DNA of 64,000 nt from Dryocosmus kuriphilus (GCA_038277395.1 CM076196.1:30335935-30399934), one strand, 5' to 3'; positions 1 to 10,849 are shown, numbered from the stretch's first letter. Notes: generated by a model not told the origin, from the letters alone. Made by a program: numbers and translations.

Positions 1-178
1 AGGAATGGATGAATTTCTAATTCCTAATATTTACAATATTGATTGGATAAATTTTTAAAAACAATACTATCACTGAAAAAGCGAATTATAGAAATCTTGC
101 AGCATTTCAATCCACGCAAAGATAAAGATTACCGCCAGCGGATAAAATATCTGCCAAAGAGACAAGTGAGAAGTAGAT
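1..178. repeat. Segmental duplication copy A, left part
   Basis: This stretch matches 14555-14745 in the same orientation with scattered substitutions; both contain TATTGATTGGATAAA and CAAAGAGACAA in the same order. The match resumes to the right of the transposon at about 4479-5260, where it pairs with 14746-15540. Copy A is therefore one duplicated segment split by the 179-4478 element. No coding frame is convincing here. Confidence 0.8.
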
Positions 179-212
179 AATAACACAGCCCCACAAAAAA
201 AAAAAATTTTCT

Positions 213-1640
213 GTGCACGTGACCAGACCACCATATCTATATGTTTTTAAGGTCGCTGAGTCCGAATCCGGGGTCCGCTTTTCTCCATCGGGTCAGGGTC
301 AAGGTCGTTTCAACGTCAAATCAATATTATTCCACGAACGTGGGCCAAGATGCCGTTTTTGTATGTTTTTGGGGTCCCTGAGTCCGAATTTGAGGTCTGT
401 TTGTCTCCATCAGGTCAGGGTCAAGGTCGTTTCAAGGTTAAATCGAGGAAAAAAAACCTGTGAACAGAGACTATTACTACATCTATACGTTTTTGGGGTC
501 GCTGAGTCCGAATCCGGGGTCTGTTTTTCTCCATCATGTCAAGGTCAAGGTCGTTTCAAGATCAAATCAATATTATTCCACGAATGTGGGCCAAGATGCC
601 GTTTTTGTATGTTTTTGGGGCCCCTGAGTCCGAGTTTGAGGTCTGTTTGTCTCCATCAGGTCAGGGTCAAGGTCGTTTCAAGGTTAAATCGAGGAAAAAA
701 CCTGTGAACAGAGACTATTACTACATCTATACGTTTTTGGGGTCGCTGAGTCCGAATCCGGGGTCTGTTTTTCTCCATCATGTCAAGGTCAAGGTCGTTT
801 CACGATCAAATCAATATTATTCCACGAATGTGGGCCAAGATGCCGTTTTTGTATGTTTTTGGGGCCCCTGAGTCCGAGTTTGAGGTCTGTTTGTCTCCAT
901 CAGGTCAGGGTCAAGGTCGTTTCAAGGTTAAATCGAGGAAAAAACCTGTGAACAGAGACTATTACTACATCTATACGTTTTTGGGGTCGCTGAGTCCGAA
1001 TCCGGGGTCTGTTTTTCTCCATCAGGTCAAGGTCAAGGTCGTTTCAAGATCAAATCAATATTATTCCACGAATGTGGGCCAAGATGCCGTTTTTGTATGT
1101 TTTTGGGGCCCCTGAGTCCGAGTTTGAGGTCTGTTTGTCTCCATCAGGTCAGGGTCAAGGTCGTTTCAAGGTTAAATCGAGGAAAAAACCTGTGAACAGA
1201 GACTATTACTACATCTATACGTTTTTGGGGTCGCTGAGTCCGAATCCGGGGTCTGTTTTTCTCCATCAGGTCAAGGTCAAGGTCGTTTCAAGATCAAATC
1301 AATATTATTCCACGAATGTGGGCCAAGATGCCGTTTTTGTATGTTTTTGGGGCCCCTGAGTCCGAGTTTGAGGTCTGTTTGTCTCCATCAGGTCAGGGTC
1401 AAGGTCATTTCAAGGTTAAATCGAGGAAAATACCTGTGAACAGACACAATTACTACATCTATACGTTTTTGGGGTCGCTGAGTCCGAATCCGGGGTCCGT
1501 TTTTTTTCCATCAGGTCAAGGTCATTTCACGTTCAAATGACGATTATTTCACGAACGTGGGCCAAGATGCCGTTTTGTATGTTTTTGATGTCCCTGGGTG
1601 CGAATCTGAAGTCTGTTGGTCTTCATCAGGTCTGGATCAA
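213..1640 (+). repeat. 244-bp tandem array (left transposon arm)
   Basis: About five units repeat with a 244-bp spacing; for example, the same segment starts at 536 and 780, and another at 1072 and 1316. Each unit is itself two related halves of about 122 bp, both containing a CTGAGTCCGA-like block followed by GGTCAAGGTC blocks. The array is degenerate beyond about 1540. The apparent reading frames of 74-164 codons come from the repeat: 244 is not a multiple of three, so each unit falls in a different frame. I do not call them genes. Confidence 0.9.
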
Positions 1641-2231
1641 GGTCGAATCGAGGAAAAAACTTGAAAGCCAATAACATTGAATACGCCGTATGATACAGAT
1701 GTAAAATAAAATTGGATATATTGGTTTTCTTTTCTATGCTTCAAGACTTCTGTTTTAACGTGATACGGAGGACAGACGTTTAATTTATCCTCAGTTTTAT
1801 AGAATATCATTTTTATATTCTGACTGACCGAATATTTCTGCGCTGAAGGATGTAATATAGCAACATTGGTGAGCCCAATTACAGTTTCTAAACTAACACT
1901 ACATCTGCGTGGTGATACTTGAATTCTTCAAATCCTGCTACCGCGAGGGATACTGGGACGATGCCAACTGCTTCGAAAGGAGATGTGTAGAATGATTCGC
2001 TTTCCAGTCCCATGTGGTATCGAAGCCAGCGTGGCGCGCTGCCTTGCAGAGGGGCGTTAGGGTTTGAAGATGAAGCCGTAGTGTGTCTGACGACGAGCTG
2101 ATATTGTCCTCGTCAAAGTCAAAAAGCTCTCATACTTAGAACTGAGGAGGTATGAGAGTTCTCACCCTCAGGACGGTGGACTCACCTGCGATCGGACCAG
2201 GATCCCTAACGCGTGGGTACTTAAATCTACT
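1640..2231. other. Transposon interior, 5' non-coding part
   Basis: This is unique sequence between the left arm and the gene, with no open frame of note. It is more GC-rich between about 1900 and 2220 than the surroundings, as expected for a promoter or 5' leader, but I see no definite TATA box. Confidence 0.4.
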
Positions 2232-3931
2232 ATGAGACCTAAAAAAAAATAAACATAACACAACTTCAAATACTTCAAATATACAGACTTCAGTGTCTTC
2301 ATTAAAAACAAACGTACCAAGTTCTTCATCTGAACACTACTGTAAGAAAAATTTTTGTTACGTATGTGCTAAGTATCACCTATCAGCTGACCGAAGACAA
2401 ATATCCCATAAAATAAAAAATATTTACAAAAACTGTTTTGGATTGGATATTTATAACCAAGATAAAAAATGGATGCCACACAAGATATGTGGTGCTTGTT
2501 ACATGATGATGACCAGATATGATTCCGAAGAAAAACCTGAAAAATTAAAGTTTGTAAAACCTGCATATTGGGAAGAGCCATCATGCGCAGCAAACTGTTA
2601 TAAATGTTTGACAAAAGTGACAGGAATTAATAAAAAAAATATTCAGAGTATCAAATATCCTGAAGTTTCAACGTTAGTAAGACCAGTAGAGGAAAATATT
2701 GATATTGACGATGAAAGCGACAGTTCAATAGATTCGATGGAAAGTATGTCAACCAATGATGCATGCGATACTAGTGACGCTGAAGAAGATGAATATAAAG
2801 ATGGAGATGAATATACTTCAGATGATGGAAATATGAGTACAAGTAGTGAATACTATGCTACTAATGGTCAAGAGAAAACTCCAAAAATCATAGATCAAAA
2901 AGAATTGAATGATCTTGTAAGGGACCTGGATTTACCTAAAGATAAAGCGGAATATCTAGCTTCATACACGAAAGGCAACAACTGGCTCTCAAAAGGCACA
3001 AGAATATCATATTACCGAAACCGGGAGGAAAACTTTAAAAAATATTTTACGATGATAGGGGAACCTTAATTAGTATATTGCAATAATGTGGAAGGGTTAA
3101 TGAATGAGTTCCAGATAGGAATCTATAAGGACAATGAATGGAGACTATTTATAGACTCCTCCACTACAAGTCTGAAGGCAGTATTACTGCATAACACTAA
3201 TGTTTTTGCTTCAATTCCCATAGCTCATTCAACCGTACTGAAAGAAGAATATAGTACGATGAAATTCATTTTAGAGACAATAAAATATTCTGAGCATAAC
3301 TGGCTTATTTGCGGAGATCTTAAGATTTTAACTATACTGTTAGGACAACAATCTGGAAATACGAAATGTCCTTGTTTTTTGTGTTTATGGGACAGCAGAG
3401 ATCGCAAGAAGCACTATATAACGGAGATATGGCCGAACAGAACCTCTTTCGAGGCTGGTTCTGCTAATGTTGTACGCGAAACACTGGTTGATCGCAGTAA
3501 GGTATTGCTTCCACCCCTCCACATCAAACGAATTGTTAAAAGATAATGAGTTCGTTCTTGTAATGACTGACAAAGAAAGAGCAGCATGGATCAGTTTTAA
3601 AGAAGTTGTAAAAAAATTTCTTGGGAATAATAAAAGCGTAGAGTAACAGAAAATAGTGGATCGAACGTTGGAAAACTATAAGGAACTAGGATGTTTGATG
3701 AATTCAAAATTACGTTATTTGCATTCACATATAGATTACTTTCCACAGAATCTAGGGGATTTCAGTGAGGAGCAGGGAGAGAGGTTCCACCAAGATATCA
3801 AGAAAATAGAAAAAAGAGATCAAGGACGGTGGGATGTGAACATGATGGCTGATTACTGCTGGTCATTGAAGAGAGAAAGTAATAAAAAAGGAGTCAAGCG
3901 CAAAAAGAGAGTCACTTGTACGATCATTTAA
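2232..3931 (+). pseudogene. Broken transposase-like gene of an uncharacterised arthropod family
   Basis: I recognise this as a widespread, repetitive arthropod protein family usually annotated as uncharacterised. The N-terminal part (to 3069) has paired cysteines CYVC, CGAC and NCYKC, consistent with a zinc-binding domain, then an acidic Ser/Asp-rich linker. The middle part (3070-3546) contains LFIDSS, CGDLK, a CPCFLC pair with WDSR, and LLPPLHIK. The C-terminal part (to about 3931) contains SEEQGERFHQDI and GRWDVN. The conserved Asp and Glu positions could be a DDE/RNase H-like catalytic site, which is inference. It is broken: an ATG at 2232 is separated from the frame by a run of nine A, a TAA ends the first block at 3067-3069, and a further shift lies between 3546 and 3656. 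It lies inside the 179-4478 element, so it is probably that element's dead transposase. Confidence 0.72.
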
Positions 3932-4014
3932 AAAGAAAAGAGTAAGATACCATACAAAACAATAGATAAATGAAGGTTCTCGATATTTTCTAAATCGATG
4001 ATACATATAGTTAT

Positions 4015-4460
4015 AATGTCTGTCTCTGTTTACTCAGCGACCCTAAAAACGTATACATGTGGTAGTTGTGTCTGTTCACAGGGGTTTTCCTCGATTTATC
4101 CTTGAAATGACCTTGACCCTTACCTGATGGAAAAAACGGACCCCGGATTCGGACTCAGCGACCCCAAAAACGTATAGATGTAGTAATTGTGTCTGTTCAC
4201 AGGCTTTTTCTTCGATTTAACCTTGAAATCACCTTGACCCTGACCTGATAGAGACAAGCAGATCTCGAGTTCGGATTCAGGGACCTCAAAAACATACAAA
4301 AACGGCATCTTGGTCCACATTCGTGGAATAATCTTGATTTGACCTTGAAATGACCTTGACCCTGACCTGATGGAGAGAAACAGACCCCGGATTCGGACTC
4401 AGCGACCCCAAAAACATATAGATATGGTGGTCTGGTCACGTGCGCAGAAAATTTTTTTTA
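4015..4460 (-). repeat. Inverted partner arm of the 244-bp repeat
   Basis: This segment is the reverse complement of the 244-bp array, with about two units, and ends in the same CACGTG and CAGCCCC terminus. TGACCTTGA recurs, the complement of the left arm's TCAAGGTCA. Its unequal length compared with the left arm suggests repeat contraction or expansion after insertion. Confidence 0.88.
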
Positions 4461-4478
4461 TTGTGGGGCTGTGTTATT

Positions 4479-5275
4479 GTGATTACGCATACCTCTTAGA
4501 TCATTTATTTTCAGACCTTACGCCGCCAATTTCCGAAACTAATTGTTGTTAAAAGTACATGAAAACTATTATTTCATTCACAGAACATGCAAGTTCGAGC
4601 AATTTTAGGTTATGTTTGGGAATTTCGAACGGAAATCGCAATTTTGTATCAAAAACATCTGATCTTTTAGAAAACTTACAAGTTTCAACAGTTTGAGATT
4701 ATTATAACTTTTTTATGTTAACTTTGTATCAACTTGGTGGCGAGTTAATGCTCTAAAGGTATTGAGATATCTAGTCTGAAAAAAAATTCTTTCTAGCTCC
4801 GCTGGGAATCGAACACAGGTATTCAGATTGCTGGTCTGGTGCTTAGTGCTTAGTGCTTACTGGGTAGAGCACCAGACCAGCAATCTGAAGACCTGGGTTC
4901 CATTCCTAGAATGCCCTTAAAGAGGATAATAATTTATTTTATACTTACCAATCCAATTAATGATAACCAACAAACTGAAGACCAGAGTATTGAGAATTCT
5001 CATTTTTTCAAAATGTAAGAAAAATCGATTAACGCAGAATCTTGATCATCGTGGAACTAAATGAATATTTTGATATCTCGTGTAATATATAGGTTTGAAA
5101 CTAACCCATTATTTACCTCTTTAATTTGCACGTTACTTTTTATATTTCTTGCAAATGATTCAATAAGCAAAGGAAAAGTAATCTGAACAAGGTCGACATC
5201 CGTCCATAAATGCACACATACATACAAACATACACACATGCATCCATACATAAACACACTACCGTCCAAAAGTTC
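4479..5275. repeat. Segmental duplication copy A, right part
   Basis: The segment around 4585 (acagaac..gcaagttcga) matches 14760, and 4907-5240 matches 15243-15535, including CCCTTAAAGAGGAT and CTGAAGACCAGAGTATT. Compared with copy B it lacks the equivalent of 15120-15240 and carries a tRNA-derived palindrome instead. At the place where copy B has a splice acceptor-like AATAG, copy A has AATCC, and it has an extra T downstream, so any gene shared by the two copies would be broken here. Confidence 0.78.
4793..4912. repeat. Palindromic tRNA-derived sequence
   Basis: Two copies of a tRNA-like 3' half face each other around a spacer made of repeated TTAGTGC. The plus-strand arm (4861-4912) reads GGTAGAGCACCAGACCAGCA and then a B-box-like GGTTCCATTCC. 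The minus-strand arm (4842-4793) reads the same with TGTTCGATTCCC and an acceptor-stem-like end. The loop CCAGCAA would give anticodon AGC if it folds as a tRNA, but the 5' half is not intact, so this is more likely a tRNA pseudogene or SINE fragment pair than a functional tRNA. Confidence 0.55.
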
Positions 5276-5445
5276 CTGAACGTTTTAAAAAAAATCTAAA
5301 TGTTTCAAATTACGATATCGCAGCTTCTAAGTGGGTTAGTGACAAAATAAAAAAGGCGCCTTGAAGTCGACGCAAAGAGCGTTCTTTCCATACGGGGTGG
5401 CACAAAAGTATGGAAACCCCTGAATAACTCATCAGGAATGAATTT
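5276..5445. other. Intergenic, no gene seen
   Basis: Short AT-rich stretch between the duplication and the foldback element. CCGTCCAAAAGTTCC at about 5263 and GGCACAAAAGTATGGAAAC at about 5400 resemble the ends of Tc1/mariner-type elements, but no matching partner is present nearby. Confidence 0.35.
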
Positions 5446-7265
5446 TTTTGAAAAACATTAAATACAAAAGTTTTAGGATTTTCCCTGGCTATTCAATCGC
5501 GATATCTTTTTGACCTTGATCATGACCTTGAAAGTCATATCAAGATCAAATTCAACTTTTTAAATGGGTAGCCCCATTTTTTATTGCGGATTTGGAAAGA
5601 GCAGTGAATTTTACGTTCAATTATGACCTTGACCATGAAATTCAAGGTCATTTCAAGGTCAAACTTGTTTTTTTCAAATGGGCACCCCTTTCAATTTTTT
5701 CAATGGGAAGCCCCATTTTCTATTGCGGATTTGGAAAGAGCAGGAAATTTTACGTTCAAGTATGACCTCGAACATGTCCTTGAACATACCCTTCAAGGTC
5801 ATTCCAAGGTCAAACTAGTTTTTTCAAATGGGAACCTCTATTTTTCATTGTAGATGTGGAAAAGGCAGGAAATTTTATCTTCAAGTTTAACCTTGAACAT
5901 TACCTTAAAGGTCATTCCAAGGTCAAACTAGTTTTTTTCAAATGGGAACCTCTATTTTTCATTGTAGATGTGGAAAAGGCAGGAAATTTTATTTTCAAGT
6001 TTAACCTTGAACATTAACTTAAAGGTCATTTCAAGGTCAAACTTGTTTTTTTTTAATGGGAACCCCCTTTTAATTTTTTCAATAGGAAGCCCCATTTTTT
6101 ATTGCGGATTTGGAAAGAGCAGGAAATTTTACGTTAAAGTATGACCTTGAACCTGTCCTTGACGATGACCTTCAAGTTCATTCCAAGGCCAAACTTGTTT
6201 TTTTCAAATGAGAACACCTACTTTTCATTGTGGATGTGGAAAGAGCAGGAAAATTGATGTTCAAGTTTAACCTTGACCATGAACTTCAAGGTCATTGCAA
6301 GATCACGCTTGTTTTTTCAAATGGGAACCCCCATTTTTAATTTCGGACTTGGAAAGAGCAGGAAGTTTTACCTTCAAGTGTGAATTTATCCATAATCATG
6401 CTCTTGGCATTGAACCAGACTTTCAAGGTCATTTTAAAAAGATTATTTCAAGAATTTTGAGAAATAACAGCCACTGTAGGGTACTTCCTAGCGATCCCAG
6501 TTAATTAAAATAAGGCTAACGATCCCGGCCATTTAAGGCAAGGGGATGGTCCATCCAGTTAAGACAAGGCTAACGATCCCGGCCAGTTAAGGCAAGACTT
6601 ACAACCTGTGTTCAAAATGTTCTCCAACTAAATCCTGGCAGATTCCTAGACGGACATAAAAATTTTCTATTGCACTCCTTATCATATCAGGTGTAATATC
6701 AGCGCAAGCACTGACTATTTTTTGTCTTAGATCTTCTAAATCTCGTGGCTTAGTAACCTACCTTGGAACGACCTTGAAGGTCATGGTCAAAGTTAAACTT
6801 GAAGATAAAATTTCGTGCTCTTTCCACATCCACAATGAAAAATAGGGTTTCCCATTTGAAAAAACAAGTTTGAGTTTGGAATAACCTTGAAATGACCTTG
6901 AAGGTCATGGTCAAGGATATGGCCAAGGTCATACTTGAACGTAAAATTTCCTGCTCTTTCCAAATCCGCAATAAAAAACGGAGCTTCCCATTAAAAAATT
7001 AAAAGGGGTTCTCATTTGAAAAAAGAAGTTTCACCTTGGAATGACCTTGAATTTCATGGTCAAGGACATGGTCAAGGTCATACCAGAACGTAAAATTTCC
7101 TGCTCTTTCCAAATCTGCAACAAAAAATGGGGCTTCCCATTTAAAAAATTGAATTTGATCTTGATATGCCCTTCAAGGTCATGGTCAAGGCCAAAACACG
7201 TTCGCCATTGAATAGCCAGGGAAGACAGACTTTTTTCTGTATTTTTTTAATGCTTTTTCAATCAC
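5446..7265. mobile_element. Foldback element with repeat-rich arms
   Basis: TTCCCTGGCTATTCAAT (5481-5497) recurs inverted at 7207-7223, with weaker matches outward on both sides. The left arm (to about 6440) is a tandem series of about 120-130-bp units alternating TGGGAACCCC, TTTTTCATTG and GGAAAGAGCAGG blocks with CTTGACC/TTCAAGGTCA blocks. The right arm (about 6760-7190) is the same unit inverted. The centre (6480-6760) is unique and holds two TAACGATCCCGGCCA motifs and a transposase C-terminal fragment. This is a long-armed, probably non-autonomous DNA element; I see no clear target duplication. Confidence 0.7.
6599..6758 (-). pseudogene. C-terminal fragment of a Tc1/mariner-like transposase
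   Basis: On the minus strand about 52 codons are open to a TAA at 6599-6601. The reading contains KPRDLEDLRQ, ITPDMIRSA and a terminal GEHFEHRL. An ending of RxxxC..xxGxHFEH type is typical of a group of insect Tc1/mariner-like transposases. The catalytic region is absent, so this is a remnant left in the centre of the foldback element and may hint at the transposase that mobilised it. Confidence 0.5.
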
Positions 7266-7329
7266 TTGTAGTTTTTCGGGAAATTATCGTAAAATGATTT
7301 CTCAAAAAGAATTGAACAGCATGAAGCTT

Positions 7330-7885
7330 GAAGCATGAAGTTCCCAAAATACTTTCCACTGGTATTAAACGAGGCCACAAATTATTATTATTTTGGTATT
7401 TCGATAGGTTTCTTGGAATTTCATATGATTTCAAAACATTTCATTTTCGAGTACTTCAGAGATTTCTAAAGAAGATTTTAAGGTATTTTAGAAGATTCGA
7501 AAGAGATTCAAGAAATTTTTAAAATTTCAAGGGACCGCACGGGATTTTTAGAGAAATTTGGATAATGAATTAAATTAAATTAAATTTCAAAAGGGTTTCT
7601 AGCGACGTCAAGGGCATTTAAAGAAATTTCACGGTTTTTAAAAGATCTTTAATGAATAACTTCAATTTATTTTATATTGAACGTATCTCAAATGACTTCT
7701 ACTTATATAACGAATTTTTAAGATTTCATGTATTAATTTATGCGTCATGTATTAATATTCTTCTACCTTGAGAAGCTGGAAATGTCCAAAGTGTACAGAG
7801 ATTAAAATCTACTTTGTCAAATATTTTCACAATGTACAATGTACATGTGTTCCACAATTGATATTATGATTAATTACCTCATTGA
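7330..7885. repeat. Dispersed AT-rich repeat of TTTCAAAGATTTTAA type
   Basis: Degenerate runs of GATTTTAAAG and AAATTTC resemble 32580-32790 closely; both contain AAGGGATT, a GATTAAAT/GAATTAAAT block and TCTAGCGA or CCTAGCGA in order. Around 7790-7830, AGATTAAAATCTACTTTG resembles 37120-37150 and 38570-38590. No coding frame. Confidence 0.6.
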
Positions 7886-8732
7886 AATTAATTAAAATAG
7901 AGGATAAAGTTCCGAATAGCTGAACTTTCCGATATTATTGAAACTTCGTATACTTATGTATTTGAACGTGCTGATTACGAATATGTAGTGAAAACTGGCG
8001 ACTAGGCGATTTCCATGGTGAAAACCATAAAAAATACCATAAAAATCAAGTTTTTGGCGTTCATCACAGTAAACACGCAGAATTTGGAAAAATGTTTTAA
8101 AAGACACTTTTAGCTAATGTAAAAATACATCTTTTTTGCGGAATACACTTTTAGCCTCAAACCACTATTTTTCGAGAAAAAGAGGATTGCCTTGTAAAAA
8201 AAAGAAAAAGACGAAGAAAGTTACGGAAATGCGTTCGGTCACGTTTTCTGCGTTTATCTAAGCCAATACGCACAATATTATCAAATATTGGAAACAACAG
8301 TTGTACATCTAATCGAGTTACACATATTTTGTCTGTAAAATTTATATCTACAAGTAATAGTTTTCACGAAAATTAGTGATACATCAATTATCATGGAAAA
8401 AAAAACCCTTAAAAATCAAGGTTTTTTGCGTTTAGATTAGCCAATACGCAAACTTTCGCAAAATCTTTGAAACAAAAGTTGTGAACCTCATCGAGATACA
8501 CATATTTTGTCTCAGCCATTTTTTCATACGAGTGATAGTTTTCGATAAAATTAGTGATACATCTGATAAGATTTAACAAATTTTAGTGCAATAAGCGACA
8601 GGTCTTTCTCTACCGTCCGCGCTCCTAGTACTAACAGACGTGTGTTTCATGCGTGCATTCATTATTTTCTAAGTTTTCTTCGCTCAAGTTCTAAGCAACA
8701 TAGATGAAAAATATAATATTTTTAGTCTGAGT

Positions 8733-9632
8733 ATGATTCTTCAAAAAAGAGAAAAAACACTTCAGTGGTTGAGACAAATTGAACTCATTCCAACTGAACG
8801 ATTTTGCTCAAAACACAAGAAAAAAATTACTCTTTTAGAGTCTGAAATGACTTGCGGCCAGTTCTTGTGTTATAAAGCAGGTAAGTATCGTCACACAAGT
8901 ACCGTTGCGGAAAATACGTAGTTTGAGAGGTGTCACATTTCCGCAGCGGCATGTATGCTTATTTCTGATTGTTTCGCTGTAGGCTTCAATTTCGAACAAA
9001 CCATCCAGGAAAGTAGCATTGTCGAAGGTCAGCCGATTTCGAGAGAAATTGCTGCAGATCGCTTCTCTTTTTGTAGGGAGATCTGCAAGGTAGCTCTTGA
9101 CAGTCACTATGAAGAGTAACGTCACATTGGAGGTGTCGGTGAGGAGGAGCGAGGAGGTGGAGGAGGAGGAGGAGAAGGACGAGGAGGAGGATGAGGACGT
9201 GTAGTGGAAGGATCATGGATCCTCGGAATGCTTCACAGAGGTCATCCTTACAACTATCGGTTGGAAATCGGTCCCGATAACAAGAGAGATCACGCTACTC
9301 TAATCAGATTAATAAAAAAGCATGAAGCAGAAGGGACAGAGATTCACACCGATTGTTGGAATGGCTATATCAATCTCTAAGATCATGGATTTCTTCACCA
9401 AAGTGTTAATCATTCCTAGGAGTTTGTGAATAGCAATACCGGAGCACACACTCAAAACATCGAGTCATCTTGGCGGTGGATGCGACGATTCCTCTCGCGA
9501 GGAGGAGCGCATAAGAGCAATCTTGCAGATCACCTCTGCGAATTTTTGTGGCGGCGACAGCTCAAGGAAATAGGTGCTGATCCATTTAAAGAACTAATCG
9601 CGAATATTAAAGTGTGCTACCCTGGCCACTGA
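8733..9632 (+). pseudogene. Merlin / IS1595-type transposase, inactivated
   Basis: The N-terminal block (8733-8921) reads LQWLRQIELIPTERFC with a second cysteine pair further on. The next blocks, in shifting frames, give SFCREICKVALDSHYEE (about 9070-9118), then VVEGSWILGMLHRGHPYNYR (9200-9260) and HTDCWNGYINL (9350). The last block (9426-9632) gives NTGAHTQNIESSWRWMRRF, the signature of the DDE_Tnp_IS1595 (ISXO2-like) domain, then ADHLCEFLWRR. Stops occur after codon 63, near 9118, near 9379 and before the last block. The segment that should hold the first catalytic Asp is replaced by a GGA/GAG expansion at about 9138-9200. It cannot encode an active enzyme. Confidence 0.82.
9138..9200 (+). 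repeat. GGA/GAG microsatellite inside the Merlin transposase
   Basis: A purine run of GAGGAGG..GGAGGAGGAGG type lies exactly where Merlin proteins normally carry the IDES..KRKYNRGR segment. It reads as Glu/Gly-rich codons and has removed the first catalytic Asp. Confidence 0.75.
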
Positions 9633-10649
9633 TTATAATCAACATTCTCAATTGAAGTAAATACCAAATATATTACGTAATAATAAAATTTTTAAAAATC
9701 CAAAAAAAATTAATGGAAAATATTACAAAATATAAAAGAAAAATGCTCTTCAAAATACTCCAACCTTCCCGCAGTGAAGAGCGTGAGTAGGTACCAAGCC
9801 GAAACCAATAGAGATAGAATGCAAAAACAAAGATCTATTCTACAGGTAGGTGAATGAACAACATTATACCAATGATCAATCACAGGGGTGACTTTCCACC
9901 CCGACGTATTTCCGCAACTAGTCAGTGAATGTGTAGCCCCCCCCCCCCCCCCTTTCCCTTGGAAACGGAGGACGAGCGTGACCGAACGCATTTCCGTAAC
10001 TTTCTTCATCTTTTTCTTGTTTTTCTAATGTAATCCTCTTTTTCTCAAAAAATAATGGTTTTAGGCGAAAAGTGTATATAAGCAAAAAGATGTATTTTTA
10101 TACTAGCTAAAACTTTTGTATAAAACATTTTTCTAAATTCTGCGTAGTTAGTCAGATAAACGTTAAAAACGTGATTTTTATGGTGTTTTTATGGTTTTCA
10201 CCATGAAAATTGCTTTGTCGACATTTTTCATTATCATATTCGCAATGAGCGCGTCAAATTACGTAAATATAAGAAGTTTTAACAAAATTGGAAAAAAGCG
10301 TGACCAAACGCATTTCCTTAACTTTCTTCGTCTTTTTCTTTTTTTTCAAACGCAATCCCCTTTTTCTCGAAAAATAATGGCTCTACGCAAAAAGTGTATT
10401 CTATAGGAAAGATGTATTTTTATACTAGCTAAAACTTTCGTTTAAAATCTTTTTCGAAGTTCTGCGCATTTACTGAGATAAACGCAAAAAACGTGATTTT
10501 ATGGTGTTTTTTTATGTTTTTCACCATGAAAATCGCCTAGTCGCCAATTTTCACTATCATATTCGTAATCAGCGCGTCAAAATACAGAAGTATACGAGGT
10601 TTCAATAAAACCGGAAAATTCAGCTATTCGGAACTGCACCTAAAATAGA

Positions 10650-10849
10650 AAACATGTAATTCATATGAGAACATAGTCAATTTTTAATCAAAAATTTGTT
10701 TCCAGAAAATGCATCTTGATAGTGCATCTTTGAAACAATTTCATTGGAGATTCATTAAATTTTTATTTTAAAATAAATTTATTGGAATATTAATTATATA
10801 CGTAATAAATTAACTAAACTTCATTGAAATTGGCTAAAGACCAATGACC
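10650..10849. other. AT-rich intergenic, no gene seen
   Basis: Low-complexity A/T sequence with no open frame of interest between the Merlin element and the minisatellite. Confidence 0.4.

Larger units (their letters stand above)
179..4478. mobile_element. DNA transposon with tandem-repeat inverted ends
   Basis: Both ends carry the same inverted terminus, AATAACACAGCCCCACAA. It is followed on each side by an A/T tract, CACGTG, and arms related to a 244-bp repeat. The left arm (about 215-1640) holds five repeat units in tandem; the right arm (about 4015-4460) is shorter and inverted. Between them lies a broken transposase-like gene. No clean target duplication is visible, because ATAAC/GTTAT at the edges may belong to the terminal repeat. 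The related unoccupied sequence at 14745 reads GATAATAAC then TGCGATTAC, which supports insertion at this point. The superfamily is not determined. Confidence 0.75.
7902..10641 (+). mobile_element. Merlin (IS1016-like) DNA transposon
   Basis: The 2.74-kb element is flanked by a perfect 8-bp duplication, AAAATAGA (7894-7901 and 10642-10649), matching the 8-9 bp known for Merlin. The terminal repeats are about 345 bp long (7902-8245 versus 10297-10641 inverted) and share AGTTCCGAATAGCTGAA-type ends. Inside lies a broken Merlin transposase in plus orientation. On the right the terminal repeat is present twice in tandem (about 9977-10296 and 10297-10641); on the left a roughly 180-bp segment (8246-8570) is duplicated. 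Confidence 0.85.

Noticed and set aside
213..1540. Overlapping open frames of 74-164 codons in the plus strand
   Set aside because: They are produced by the 244-bp tandem repeat; the period is not a multiple of three and frames rotate between units. The inverted arm gives the same peptides on the other strand.
4793..4912. Functional tRNA gene with anticodon AGC
   Set aside because: Only 3' halves are tRNA-like, the 5' acceptor stem is not complementary, and the B box of the plus arm has a mismatch.
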